A stretch of DNA of 64,000 nt from Granulicella tundricola MP5ACTX9 (lineage in GTDB: Bacteria > Acidobacteriota > Terriglobia > Terriglobales > Acidobacteriaceae): the NCBI RefSeq assembly GCF_000178975.2, contig NC_015057.1, positions 186,001 through 250,000 of the forward strand, read 5' to 3'. Positions 8,976 to 16,856 of this stretch are shown piece by piece. Numbering within the stretch: the first letter of the stretch is position 1; each line of letters opens with the position of its first letter. Below the pieces are notes generated by a model. It had not been told where the DNA came from. It made no database searches and saw only the letters and a program-made list of their open reading frames with translations. The position numbers and the translations under genes are program-made.

Positions 8976-9446
8976 ATGACAAACTTGGCTTCTCTCGAGT
9001 ATCGGCGCGCGGCCACCCAGCAGGCATCAGTTGTCGGTCTGGTCATCGCACTCCACGACACCCTCATCGGCAATCTTAAGCGCGCAGCAGACGCGATGGA
9101 TCGCAATGACATCGCAACCCGCTGCGACCAGCTCATCCACGGCTTCAAGGTCATCACCCAGCTTGAAGCCATGCTGGATAGAAACAACGGCGGCGCGGCG
9201 GCCGTCAGCATTGAGCGCTTCTACAAGCACGTCCGCGCGCAGATGTTGAACGCCCAGTTCAAGCTCGATCCCGCCATCCTGCGCGATCAGGTCAGGGTCG
9301 TCATGGAGGTTCGCCAGGCTTGGCAGCAGGTCGATAGCGCCCCCATGGAAGCCCGCCGCACCCAGCCCAACTACCCGTCCGCTCCGGTGGAGATCCTACA
9401 GCCGATCGAGACGGAAGCCCACACCTCCTTCTCCTGCTCCGGCTGA
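8976..9446 (+). CDS. fliS: Flagellin-specific export chaperone FliS
   Basis: A 156-residue all-helical protein of the FliS family, which binds the C-terminus of flagellin in the cytosol, prevents premature polymerisation and delivers it to FlhA. The N-terminus has the typical Tyr-rich opening (EYRRAATQQASVVGLVIALHD) and the helix with LIGNLKRAADAMDRND. The C-terminal 40 residues are Pro-rich and longer than in many FliS proteins. The six-base gap from fliD and the terminator directly downstream mark it as the last gene of the unit. Confidence 0.9.
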   Translation: MTNLASLEYRRAATQQASVVGLVIALHDTLIGNLKRAADAMDRNDIATRCDQLIHGFKVITQLEAMLDRNNGGAAAVSIERFYKHVRAQMLNAQFKLDPAILRDQVRVVMEVRQAWQQVDSAPMEARRTQPNYPSAPVEILQPIETEAHTSFSCSG

Positions 9447-9470
9447 TCTTGGTCGGAAACACAAACCACG

Positions 9471-9500
9471 GCGGCGACCTGCATCCAGGTCGCCGCTTTT
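9471..9500 (+). terminator. Intrinsic terminator after fliS
   Basis: GCGGCGACCTG (9471-9481) pairs perfectly with CAGGTCGCCGC (9486-9496) around a four-base loop, followed by TTTT. It lies 24 bases after the fliS stop. Confidence 0.9.
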
Positions 9501-9668
9501 GCTTGCCCGCAGATAATCAGTTCGCCAGATGGATCGCCCTGAGGATTCCGTAGGCACGTCCTCACTTGGTGTCCTCATTGGGGACTAACCGAAAGCGTCG
9601 GGCAAAATAATTGCCTCAAAGACCCTTAAAAACACAAGCAAATCCGCATGTCAAGACCCTGGGATCAC

Positions 9669-9685
9669 GAGATATCGCGTATCTC
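9669..9685. other. Palindrome GAGATA-N5-TATCTC
   Basis: A perfect inverted repeat with six-base arms around TCGCG, in non-coding DNA between convergent genes. Function unknown; it could bind a dimeric protein. Confidence 0.3.
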
Positions 9686-9824
9686 ATTGTATCCAAACGG
9701 CTTACGCGCAAAAGAAAAATGGGGTATTCACCCCTTCCGCTTTAGTAAAATGGAAGTGTAGCTGGAGTCTCAGTCCGATGCCGAACGGCCGTTGAAACCT
9801 TTGAGACTGAACTATAACCCTTTT

Positions 9825-9907
9825 ATAATGAATACTTTGCCCCTAAGCTATTTAGAATGAATACTTTGCGAGTAATTTTGTGCGTAAACTCTTCATTCTA
9901 GATACTT
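9825..9907. repeat. Three copies of an AT-rich dispersed repeat (TTCATTCTA family)
   Basis: Copies at 9825-9840 and 9850-9869 are in the - orientation (core GAATGAATACTTTGC). A third at 9885-9907 is in the + orientation (core CTTCATTCTAGATACTT). The same core, CAAAGTATTCATTCYARAT, occurs three times at 44088-44176 and twice at 57697-57790, always outside genes. Confidence 0.7.
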
Positions 9908-9916
9908 AAGCAGAAA

Positions 9917-9934
9917 CACCCCCGGGAGGGGGTG
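9917..9934 (-). terminator. Probable terminator after flgL
   Basis: On the - strand CACCCCC-TCCC-GGGGGTG is followed by TTTCTG, about 33 bases after the flgL stop. The stem is strong but the T-run is short. An overlapping alternative hairpin uses the adjacent CACCCCTAGGGG. Confidence 0.55.
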
Positions 9935-9966
9935 CCCCTAGGGGTGTCTCGAAACCAGAGCCAGAC

Positions 9967-10860
9967 CTAGTGTAGATACGTCAGCAGGTTGTTCTGGAGA
10001 ACGCGAGCCGATGCCGACAAGATCGCCGTGTTGCTGGTCTCCGCTTGGGTCAGGTTCTCAGCCGCCGTCGCCGTGTCGATTCCGACCAGGGACGTCTCGC
10101 GAGAGCTCAGAGTCACCTTGTCGGAGGCCAGGTACGTCTCCTGCGCGTTCAGTTGATTGATCGTGTTGCCGTAGACGACGTGCTGCTGGGTCACGTAGTT
10201 CAAAGCCGTCGTGACTGCCGTCGTCGCCGTGCCGATGTCGGTGCTGGAACCGCTTGTCAGAGCCGTGGCAAGCCCGCTCAACGCACCCAGGACGCTTGCG
10301 CTGGAGTTGTCGAACAGGGTGTTGCCCGGGATGTTCGCCTGCACGCTCAATGAGTCGCCAACGGAGACCGAGTTGACTCCGCTGTTTCCGTTGTACTTGT
10401 ACCCGGTGGCAGAGGTGGAGTCCGCCGTGAACGCAGCCTGGCCGCTCACCGTCCCGCCGAACAGCGAGATGCCTTGGAAGCTTGTATTGGCCAGTGACAC
10501 GACGTTCGAGAGCAGGCCTTGCACCTCGGTCGCAATCGAAGCACGGTTCGCCGTGGAGGACGTGCTGTTCGCGCCTTCCGTGCCAAGGGTGATGGCACGG
10601 TTCAGCAGAGACACAACCGAGCTCACCACGGAGTCCGCGCTCTGCGCCTGTGAGAGCGCAGACGAGGCGTTCGTCGTGTACTGGTCTATGTTCGCCGACT
10701 GCGCCTGTAGCTGCACCAGGGCGGCGGATGCGGCTGGGTCATCCGAGGGCAATGAGACTCGAAGGCCTGAAGACACCTGTTGCAGAGCGGTCTGGACGTT
10801 CTGGTCGCTCGCTTGGATGTCGGTAATGACGTTGGAGGCAATATTGGGAACAAAGCGCAT
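9967..10860 (-). CDS. flgL: Flagellar hook-filament junction protein FlgL (HAP3)
   Basis: A 297-residue protein with flagellin-like ends. The N-terminus has TALQQVSSGLRVSLPSDDPAASAALVQLQ split over residues about 22-55, and the C-terminus has LTQAETSNTAILSASARVLQNNLLTYL. FlgL joins the filament to FlgK at the hook tip and is exported by the flagellar apparatus. Length is near the enterobacterial value of about 317. It follows flgK by five bases and is the last gene of flgM-flgN-flgK-flgL. Confidence 0.95.
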   Translation of the reverse strand: MRFVPNIASNVITDIQASDQNVQTALQQVSSGLRVSLPSDDPAASAALVQLQAQSANIDQYTTNASSALSQAQSADSVVSSVVSLLNRAITLGTEGANSTSSTANRASIATEVQGLLSNVVSLANTSFQGISLFGGTVSGQAAFTADSTSATGYKYNGNSGVNSVSVGDSLSVQANIPGNTLFDNSSASVLGALSGLATALTSGSSTDIGTATTAVTTALNYVTQQHVVYGNTINQLNAQETYLASDKVTLSSRETSLVGIDTATAAENLTQAETSNTAILSASARVLQNNLLTYLH

Positions 10861-10865
10861 GTCAG

Positions 10866-12239
10866 TTAACTCCCGCTGATCATATTGATGGTTGTGTCGA
10901 ACAGGGTGGAGATGGTGCTCACCACCTTGGCCGCCGCCTCATAAGCCTGCTGATAGCGGATAAGATTTGCGGACTCTTCGTCGATCGAGACTCCGGAGAC
11001 TGAACTCTGCTGCGTCGTCAGACTGCTCAAGCTCAGAGAAATTGAGCTCTGCTGCGTCGTCGCATTGGAAGTCAGATTGCCGATCTGGTAGACCAGGTTC
11101 GCCGACCCTGTCGTAACACTCTGCCCGGAAGGCAACGCCGAATTCTGTAACGCAACCAGATTCGCCACGTTGCCGCTGCTGCCGGAGGATCCGTCCGAGC
11201 TCGCCGCAATGGCGGTAGGGTCGGTCGTCGTCAGCGAGATCGCCGCTGCGGAGCCGGCGACGGTCGTCGGAATAGAAAACAGGGCGGCGCCGGCGGTTCC
11301 ATTCTGCGTATAACCACTCGCCTGCGCGGAGTTGAACGCAGTCGCAAACTGATTCGCCAGCGTATCCAGCGAAGTCTGTAGGCCGGGAAGAACGGTATCG
11401 CGGATCTGGATCGTTCCGCCAAGATCGCCACTGCTGATCGCGGAGGTGATGTCGGTCCCGCTGGAGTCCAGGATATGCGTATTGCCATCGGAGCCGGTAG
11501 ACGTCTGCAACGCATGGCTCTGGCCGGCCAGCACCAGTGGCGTCCCATTGCCGGTCGTAATGGTATCCCCACCGGTGCCATGGGTTACTGAGATATTGGT
11601 CAGCGACGCAAGCTGCGTCTCGACCTGGCCCAACTGATCCGTCAGAGTTCCGGAGCTTTGCCCGGTAGCGCTCTGCGACGTAATCTGCTGGTTCAGGCTG
11701 GCCGCTTCGCTGCTCAGTTCATTGATCTGCGCCACGTCGGTCTTCACCGTGGTGTTCAAGCTGCTGGCCGGCCCGCTCAACCCTGCCGAGACGGAGTTGA
11801 ACTGCTGCACCAGCGTCTGTGCGCTGGAAAGAACGGTCTGCCGGTTCGCTGCATCCGTCGGATTGGACGAAAGCGCGGATAGGCTGGTGAAGAAGCCGGA
11901 AAGGCTGCTCGCCAGGCTGGTGCCGGTGCTCGGAAAGAGGGTTTGGATCTGCGTCAGGGCGGTCACCTGCGCATCCGAGCTGCCCTGCTCTGAGGTCTGC
12001 TGTTGAATGCGTGAGGTGAGAAGCTCGTTCCGGACCGAGGTAATGCCGGCAACCTCCACGCCATTGCCTACGCTCAGGGCGCCTTGGCTCGTGGGGGCGG
12101 CCTCCTGCAGGCTCACCGTCTCACGGGTGTACCCGGCTGTGCTCGCGTTTGCGATGTTATTGTTGGTGACCGAAATCTCGGCCTCCTGCGCCATAAGCGC
12201 CTCGCTCGCCGTATTGAGAGTGGACATCAAACTGATCAT
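10866..12239 (-). CDS. flgK: Flagellar hook-associated protein 1 FlgK
   Basis: A 457-residue HAP1. The N-terminal rod/hook motif is LMAQEAEISVTNNNIANAST-type at about residues 14-33. A long Ser/Thr-rich middle follows, and the C-terminal basal-body domain ends ANLIRYQQAYEAAAKVVSTI. FlgK is the first junction protein on the hook. It is shorter than E. coli FlgK (about 547), the difference lying in the surface domains. It starts 31 bases after flgN, its probable chaperone, and is followed by flgL. Confidence 0.95.
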   Translation of the reverse strand: MISLMSTLNTASEALMAQEAEISVTNNNIANASTAGYTRETVSLQEAAPTSQGALSVGNGVEVAGITSVRNELLTSRIQQQTSEQGSSDAQVTALTQIQTLFPSTGTSLASSLSGFFTSLSALSSNPTDAANRQTVLSSAQTLVQQFNSVSAGLSGPASSLNTTVKTDVAQINELSSEAASLNQQITSQSATGQSSGTLTDQLGQVETQLASLTNISVTHGTGGDTITTGNGTPLVLAGQSHALQTSTGSDGNTHILDSSGTDITSAISSGDLGGTIQIRDTVLPGLQTSLDTLANQFATAFNSAQASGYTQNGTAGAALFSIPTTVAGSAAAISLTTTDPTAIAASSDGSSGSSGNVANLVALQNSALPSGQSVTTGSANLVYQIGNLTSNATTQQSSISLSLSSLTTQQSSVSGVSIDEESANLIRYQQAYEAAAKVVSTISTLFDTTINMISGS

Positions 12240-12270
12240 GAGGGTGAATCTCCTTCAAAGAAGCGAAACG

Positions 12271-12705
12271 TCAGAGTTCGCAGGACCAGGTGGAAAGCAT
12301 TCCCGGTTGGGTCGTGCCTGTATAACTGCGGAAAAGTCCAGCAAACATGCGCAGCGTATCGCCGGAATGCTTCAGCAGGGCCGAGTAGCGCTTGTTCAGA
12401 GCTACCAGGGCTACCGAGGCAGCCGCAATGCGTCCCGTCAGTTCAGCATCCGGGGCGGCCTCTGAGCTCACGTCCCGCACGCGTCGTGCGGAGCGTTTGG
12501 GAAGCTCGGCCAGCTTGACGCACGCGGACATCTGCCTGGAGACGCTCTGCTCGAACGCCGGAAGCTCACGGGAGACGATAGCCTCCATGGCCCGGTCAAG
12601 CTCATGCGTGAGCGCCTGGATGGACTCCAGGTACTCCTGGGCTTCGAGCGGCGAAAGCGTGGTGACGACGGATTGTATCTGCGACTGAGTTAGGGCGGTC
12701 TGCAT
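12271..12705 (-). CDS. flgN: FlgN-like export chaperone for FlgK/FlgL
   Basis: A 144-residue, largely helical cytosolic protein whose N-terminal half (LEAQEYLESIQALTHELDRAMEAI in part, residues about 20-42) resembles the FlgN helical hairpin. Sequence similarity to FlgN is weak in this family, so the call leans on size, helical content and position between flgM and flgK, which is the standard order. FlgN holds FlgK and FlgL in an export-competent state. Confidence 0.75.
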   Translation of the reverse strand: MQTALTQSQIQSVVTTLSPLEAQEYLESIQALTHELDRAMEAIVSRELPAFEQSVSRQMSACVKLAELPKRSARRVRDVSSEAAPDAELTGRIAAASVALVALNKRYSALLKHSGDTLRMFAGLFRSYTGTTQPGMLSTWSCEL

Positions 12706-12749
12706 AGTGTTTGTCCGATCGATCGCCGGAGAACTCAGTCGCGCGTTGC

Positions 12750-13049
12750 CTATACGTCAGCGTTCGCGAGTGCTTCGGCAATCTTGGCAGAATCAAGTTG
12801 ATACGTTGCGTCGTTCACGGACTGCTTCAGCAAAGCCACCTTGGCTGCCCGGGAAGGAGTGGTCTCGAGTGCCGTCTTCGTCAGCGATTGAACTGGATCG
12901 CTTGCTGAAGTCAGCGTGGTCGTGTCTTCGGTTTCAGTCTTCTGGACGCCGGTTTTGGCCTGCGCGTTCAGGGACTTGTCTTGGGCAATCTTGCTTGCCT
13001 GTGTGGTTGCTTCTGTTGCGGCTGCCGAGTTGTAAAGGTCTACTCTCAC
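12750..13049 (-). CDS. flgM: Anti-sigma-28 factor FlgM
   Basis: A 99-residue protein beginning MRVDLYNSAAA and ending in helices with VALLKQSVNDATYQLDSAKIA, the FlgM-like sigma-binding region. FlgM holds FliA inactive until hook completion, when it is exported. I choose GTG 13049 because GGAGG sits six bases upstream; the longer frame to 13085 has no such site. A sigma-28-like promoter (13076-13103) lies directly upstream, so FlgM would be made under the control of the factor it inhibits, as in enterobacteria. Confidence 0.88.
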   Translation of the reverse strand: MRVDLYNSAAATEATTQASKIAQDKSLNAQAKTGVQKTETEDTTTLTSASDPVQSLTKTALETTPSRAAKVALLKQSVNDATYQLDSAKIAEALANADV

Positions 13050-13075
13050 AACGCACCTCCTGTGGAACGAACCCA

Positions 13076-13103
13076 CTATCGGCACCTGCGGAAAATCTGT
13101 TCA
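13076..13103 (-). promoter_or_regulatory. Sigma-28 (FliA) promoter candidate for flgM-flgN-flgK-flgL
   Basis: On the - strand TGAA (13103-13100), 16 bases, then GCCGATAG (13083-13076). The -10 half differs from GCCGATAA by one base. It would start transcription near 13069, about 20 bases before the flgM GTG and just before its Shine-Dalgarno. Confidence 0.75.
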
Positions 13104-13123
13104 GTCAAAGACAGAAAAAAAAC

Positions 13124-13543
13124 TTAAGTTTCTTTTCTGCCGCTGATCGTTGTTGAATTCGCTCCCGGCTTCGCGTGCGCTCCGGCCTTCTCCGAGTCCG
13201 CAGCCGAGTGCAGATGAGAGGTGATCATCTTGGCGATCCCGATACCGCCAGACGCCGTCAGAGAGCCTGCCATGGCCTGCATGGCAATGCCTTGGAACTG
13301 GTCCTTACCGGAGCCGGCGTCATCGTCTTCGTCCCCGCCGGGGACGGAGCCAAAGGAGTTCTCCGCCTGCTGGAGCCAGCTACCCAATAGGATGGACTCA
13401 AAATCCTTCCCGGCCTTGGTGATCTTGGCGTCTTCGAGAGAAGGGGTTGCACTTGCGTTGGCGGCGGCCTGCGTTCGCTGTAGAAGCCGATCGGACTGCG
13501 TAGCAAGATCGTTGAATTGTGAAGATTGAACGTCGAACGTCAT
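13124..13543 (-). CDS. flgJ: Rod-binding protein FlgJ, N-terminal domain only
   Basis: A 139-residue protein with the rod-binding FlgJ_N domain: KAGKDFESILLGSWLQQAEN at about 46-65 and a second helix with FQGIAMQAMAGSLTASGGIGIAKMI. It has no muramidase domain, unlike enterobacterial FlgJ (about 313 residues), so peptidoglycan cutting for rod passage must come from another enzyme not seen here. The ATG follows the flgI stop with no gap (TAAATG). Confidence 0.88.
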   Translation of the reverse strand: MTFDVQSSQFNDLATQSDRLLQRTQAAANASATPSLEDAKITKAGKDFESILLGSWLQQAENSFGSVPGGDEDDDAGSGKDQFQGIAMQAMAGSLTASGGIGIAKMITSHLHSAADSEKAGAHAKPGANSTTISGRKET

Positions 13544-14692
13544 TTAGATCACCTCAAGATCGGCCTGAAGGCCGCCGGCTGATTTGATAGCTTGCAGAAT
13601 CGCGACAATGTCATGCGAGGTTGCGCCGATGGCGTGAAGCCCACGGATCAGGTCATCCACATTCGCGCCGTTCTCCAACCGGATCGACTGCGCCGGAAGG
13701 TCTTTGACTGCGAGCACGGTATTCGCGACGGGCTGCGTCGTTCCACCGGAGCTGAAGGGTAACGGTTGTGAGACGGTATAGGTCGTCTCGACCTCAATAC
13801 TCAAACTGCCGTGCAGGACAGAGACAGGCGAGAGGGTAACGCTTCCGCCCATGACGATCGTTCCGGTGCGCTCGTTGATGGTGACCTTCGCAGGCGAATG
13901 AAAGGGAATAGAAAGACTCTGGACCCGGGATATAAGGATGGGAACCGAAGATGCCCCAGCCCCGGCTACATCGATTTGGACAGTCCTGCTGTCAATGGGC
14001 GTGGCGACCGTATGCTGGAAGTCCTTGTTGATGGCCTCAGCCATATCCCGCGCAGCCGTGAAATCTGGATTGCGCAACATCAACGAAACAGTGTGAAAAT
14101 GGCTGAGATCGACATTCGCATCCCGCTCGACGATTGCACCTTCAGGGATTCGTCCGACAGTGGGATGATTGACAGAATGCAACTGACCGGCTGTGCCCTC
14201 GGAGTAGCCGCCCAGTGCAAGCGGTCCCTGCGCCTCTGCATAGACCTGCCCGTCGGGCCCCCGAAGTGAGGTCATGAGCAACACCCCCCCTTCCAGACTC
14301 TTCGCGTCGCCAGCCGAAGATACGGTGATGTCCAGCTTGGAGCCGGGGCGAGCGAAGGGTGGAAGCGAACCTGTAATGAAGACGGCAGCCACGTTCTTGA
14401 CGACGACCTGTCCAGGGGCAATCTGCACCCCCATCCGCTTCATGGCATTGGCAAGTGTCTGCACGGTGAAGTAAGTCTGCTGACGATCTCCAGTACCCCG
14501 GAGGCCGACCACCAGTCCGTACCCCACGAGTTGGTTATCGCGAACGCCTTCAATGTCCGTGATGTCACGCAAGAGTACTTGCCGTTCCGGCTGGGTGGCA
14601 AGAGCGAGCGGAGCGAACGAGAGCGCAAGCAGGCCAAGGAATAGAACGTGTGTAATCCGGATTAGGAGATGGGAGCGGAGGGAAAGTTTCAT
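13544..14692 (-). CDS. flgI: Flagellar P-ring protein FlgI
   Basis: A 382-residue periplasmic protein with a Sec signal peptide (hydrophobic residues about 12-32, ending LALA). The FlgI family sequence follows: RDITDIEGVRDNQLVGYGLV near the start, GTGDRQQTYFTVQTLANAMKRMG, and the C-terminal LENGANVDDLIRGLHAIGAT. It forms the bushing ring in the peptidoglycan layer. Its presence with flgH shows a diderm envelope. It is four bases from flgH and directly abuts flgJ. Confidence 0.97.
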   Translation of the reverse strand: MKLSLRSHLLIRITHVLFLGLLALSFAPLALATQPERQVLLRDITDIEGVRDNQLVGYGLVVGLRGTGDRQQTYFTVQTLANAMKRMGVQIAPGQVVVKNVAAVFITGSLPPFARPGSKLDITVSSAGDAKSLEGGVLLMTSLRGPDGQVYAEAQGPLALGGYSEGTAGQLHSVNHPTVGRIPEGAIVERDANVDLSHFHTVSLMLRNPDFTAARDMAEAINKDFQHTVATPIDSRTVQIDVAGAGASSVPILISRVQSLSIPFHSPAKVTINERTGTIVMGGSVTLSPVSVLHGSLSIEVETTYTVSQPLPFSSGGTTQPVANTVLAVKDLPAQSIRLENGANVDDLIRGLHAIGATSHDIVAILQAIKSAGGLQADLEVI

Positions 14693-14696
14693 GAAG

Positions 14697-15392
14697 TTAG
14701 AACCCGAAGAGCCATAGAACAGCGCGAGTCAAAGCGTTAGGAGGACGGACACTATCCGAGATGATGCCCTTGCCCTTCATCTCAATCTCTAGATTGCTGA
14801 GCGATGAAGACGGAATGGTGTTGTTCGAGCTGATGTCACCAGGCCGGACGATACCGCGGATCACCAGATCCTCATGCTGGTTGTTCATGGAGATCTGGCG
14901 CTCGGCCTCGATCACCATGTTTCCATTTGCGAGCACTGCGATGATCTGACCGGTCAGGCTGGTCGCAAACGTGGTATTCGAAGCAGTCGCTCCGGAGCCC
15001 TTCAAGGTCGTCGCTGAATTCGCCGCAAAGAGAGGGTTGGTAGCATTTGTCGAAACGCCCCCCGGAAGACCGGTGATCGCAGACGCAGTATTGAAAGCCC
15101 TTGAACTGTTCACGTTTCCGCTTTGAGCGGCAGTCGTTTGTACTGAAACTTGTACAACGATCGTGTCGTTGACATTGCGAGCACGGTAGTCAGAAGAGAG
15201 ATCGCCCAATGAATTTGCCGCCGCCCAAAGGCTGCCCATAGTTCGAGCATCAGGCGGTGGCATGTACTGCTCATGGAGACGTGTCAGGTAATCTGCTCGT
15301 AGTTCCTGAGCAGTTTTCTTCACCGGCTTGATCCCTGCGTATCCAGGAATTGCCGTAATCAGGACAAGCGAGAACAACAGTACTCGTCTCAT
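14697..15392 (-). CDS. flgH: Flagellar L-ring protein FlgH lacking a lipobox
   Basis: A 231-residue FlgH. The N-terminus is a signal peptide (LLFSLVLITAIPGYAG), and the mature part has MGSLWAAANSLGDLSSDYRARNVNDTI-type family sequence (about 51-78), INQ-like NNQHEDLVIRGIVRPGDIS and the C-terminal FGF. The ring sits in the outer membrane around the rod. Typical FlgH is a lipoprotein with Cys after the signal peptide; no Cys is present at that point here. It is one base from flgA and four from flgI. Confidence 0.93.
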   Translation of the reverse strand: MRRVLLFSLVLITAIPGYAGIKPVKKTAQELRADYLTRLHEQYMPPPDARTMGSLWAAANSLGDLSSDYRARNVNDTIVVQVSVQTTAAQSGNVNSSRAFNTASAITGLPGGVSTNATNPLFAANSATTLKGSGATASNTTFATSLTGQIIAVLANGNMVIEAERQISMNNQHEDLVIRGIVRPGDISSNNTIPSSSLSNLEIEMKGKGIISDSVRPPNALTRAVLWLFGF

Positions 15393-15393
15393 A

Positions 15394-16026
15394 TCAAAAG
15401 CTTCCTTTCAACAAGGTAGGCGTGACGATCTCAGCCACATAGGCCTGCTTGCGATCTGGCGTGGTGACCCGCACTTTGTCACCCGTGATTCCACCGTCGA
15501 GACAGACGACTCGCAAGCGAACATGCACGCGATCGTGATCCATCATGAGCATTGCGGCCGAGCCGACTCGCAAGGTGGTGGGTGCGGAAGAACGCGTCGA
15601 TGAATCAGAGGCAGGAGCCCCCGAGGAAAGCAGAAGATTCGGCTGCTTTGAACGCCCCTCTTGTTTCACCGAAGCAGGCAGCACCAGATTAGGAGACGTT
15701 TCCGGCCACACCGCATTCACATAAAACGGCAAGCATTCCCTGTGATCCCGGCAGCTCATTTTGAGTTGGGCGGTATGGTTGTTTACCAGAGCGATCGTTT
15801 GAATTTCCAGGACTGGAGCTGAAACAGCTGCGGTGATCGGCGCTGAAAGAATAACCTTCACACCCTCTACAGGAAGCTGACGCACCTGCATCGCTGCGAT
15901 AATTTGGTCGGGAGTCAGCGGGAAACGGATGTCTACTTTCTGAGCGGCAGCCCACACAGCATTTGTAGCCGCTAGTGCGGCACAGAGAAGACGACAGAGG
16001 TACAAGTTGCTCTTACCCAATTTCAT
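15394..16026 (-). CDS. flgA: Flagella basal body P-ring formation chaperone FlgA
   Basis: A 210-residue periplasmic protein with an N-terminal signal peptide (about 8-28, ending WAAAQ). The C-terminal half shows the SAF-like FlgA fold: LRVGSAAMLMMDHDRVHVRLRV-type sequence and DKVRVTTPDRKQAYVAEIV. FlgA assists FlgI ring assembly in the periplasm. It lies between flgG and flgH, nine bases after flgG, the usual context for this gene in many diderms. Confidence 0.88.
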   Translation of the reverse strand: MKLGKSNLYLCRLLCAALAATNAVWAAAQKVDIRFPLTPDQIIAAMQVRQLPVEGVKVILSAPITAAVSAPVLEIQTIALVNNHTAQLKMSCRDHRECLPFYVNAVWPETSPNLVLPASVKQEGRSKQPNLLLSSGAPASDSSTRSSAPTTLRVGSAAMLMMDHDRVHVRLRVVCLDGGITGDKVRVTTPDRKQAYVAEIVTPTLLKGSF

Positions 16027-16035
16027 GCGTAGCCC

Positions 16036-16827
16036 CTACTGCGAAAGCTGGTTGAGTTGCTGCATCATTTCGTCTGCCGCCTTGACGACACGGGAGTTGG
16101 ACTCATAGGAGCGCTGCGCGACGATCATCTCTACAAACTCGTCGACGACGCTCACGTTTGAAGCTTCGAGTGTTCCCTGCTGAATCGTTCCAAGACCTTC
16201 AGAGCCACCGGGCGTACCGATGATCGGATCTCCGGAAGCGGTGGTGGCAAGGTAGATGTTGTTCCCCACGCTGTTCAAGCCGCCAGGGTTTACAAACAGT
16301 GCCATCTGAATGCTGCCGATCTGCGCGCTCTGCGTCGTCCCGGGCTGTACTACGCTGACCGTGCCATCGCTGCCAATCGTAATATTGGTCGCGTCCGGGG
16401 GAATGGTGATCGCCGGCTGCAAAGGATTGCCGTCCGCTGTAACAACATTCCCGGTGGAGTCCATGTGGAATGAGCCAGAACGCGAATAACCGGTCTGCCC
16501 GTTCGGAAGAAGAACCTGGAAGAAGCCGCCGCCGGAGATGGCGAGGTCCAGAGGATTACCCGTTGAATTGAAATCGCCCTGGGTCTGGATGGTTTCTGTC
16601 GAAGTGGGTCGAACGCCGAGACCGACTTGGAGACCGGCTGCATTGGTCGTCTGCTGGGTTGCGGCAGAGCCCGGGGATGTTGTGTTCTGGTAGAGCATGT
16701 CTGAAAATGCCAGCCGACGCTGCTGGAAGCCTGTGGTGCTGGAGTTCGCCAGATTATTGGCGATGTTATCTAGATTGAGTTGCTGAGCCGTCATACCGCT
16801 CGCCGCTGTATAGAGTGCACGAATCAT
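16036..16827 (-). CDS. flgG: Flagellar distal rod protein FlgG
   Basis: A 263-residue FlgG of normal length (about 260). It has the N-terminal rod motif AASGMTAQQLNLDNIANNLANSS in residues about 8-30, the FlgG-specific FQQRRLAFSDMLYQ, and the C-terminal EFVEMIVAQRSYESNSRVVK. It builds the distal rod. It follows flgF by 29 bases in the flgF-flgG-flgA-flgH-flgI-flgJ unit. Confidence 0.97.
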   Translation of the reverse strand: MIRALYTAASGMTAQQLNLDNIANNLANSSTTGFQQRRLAFSDMLYQNTTSPGSAATQQTTNAAGLQVGLGVRPTSTETIQTQGDFNSTGNPLDLAISGGGFFQVLLPNGQTGYSRSGSFHMDSTGNVVTADGNPLQPAITIPPDATNITIGSDGTVSVVQPGTTQSAQIGSIQMALFVNPGGLNSVGNNIYLATTASGDPIIGTPGGSEGLGTIQQGTLEASNVSVVDEFVEMIVAQRSYESNSRVVKAADEMMQQLNQLSQ

Positions 16828-16856
16828 AGTAAGAGCCTTTCTGTAACGGTTTAGGG

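Larger units (their letters stand above)
9447..9966. other. Convergent intergenic region between fliS and flgL
   Basis: A 520-base non-coding stretch. It holds the fliS terminator (9471-9500), a palindrome (9669-9685), an AT-rich part with three copies of a dispersed repeat (9825-9907) and a G/C hairpin near the flgL end (9917-9934). Strand composition changes close to here: C exceeds G on the + strand to the left even under the - strand motAB genes, and G exceeds C to the right. Confidence 0.8.
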
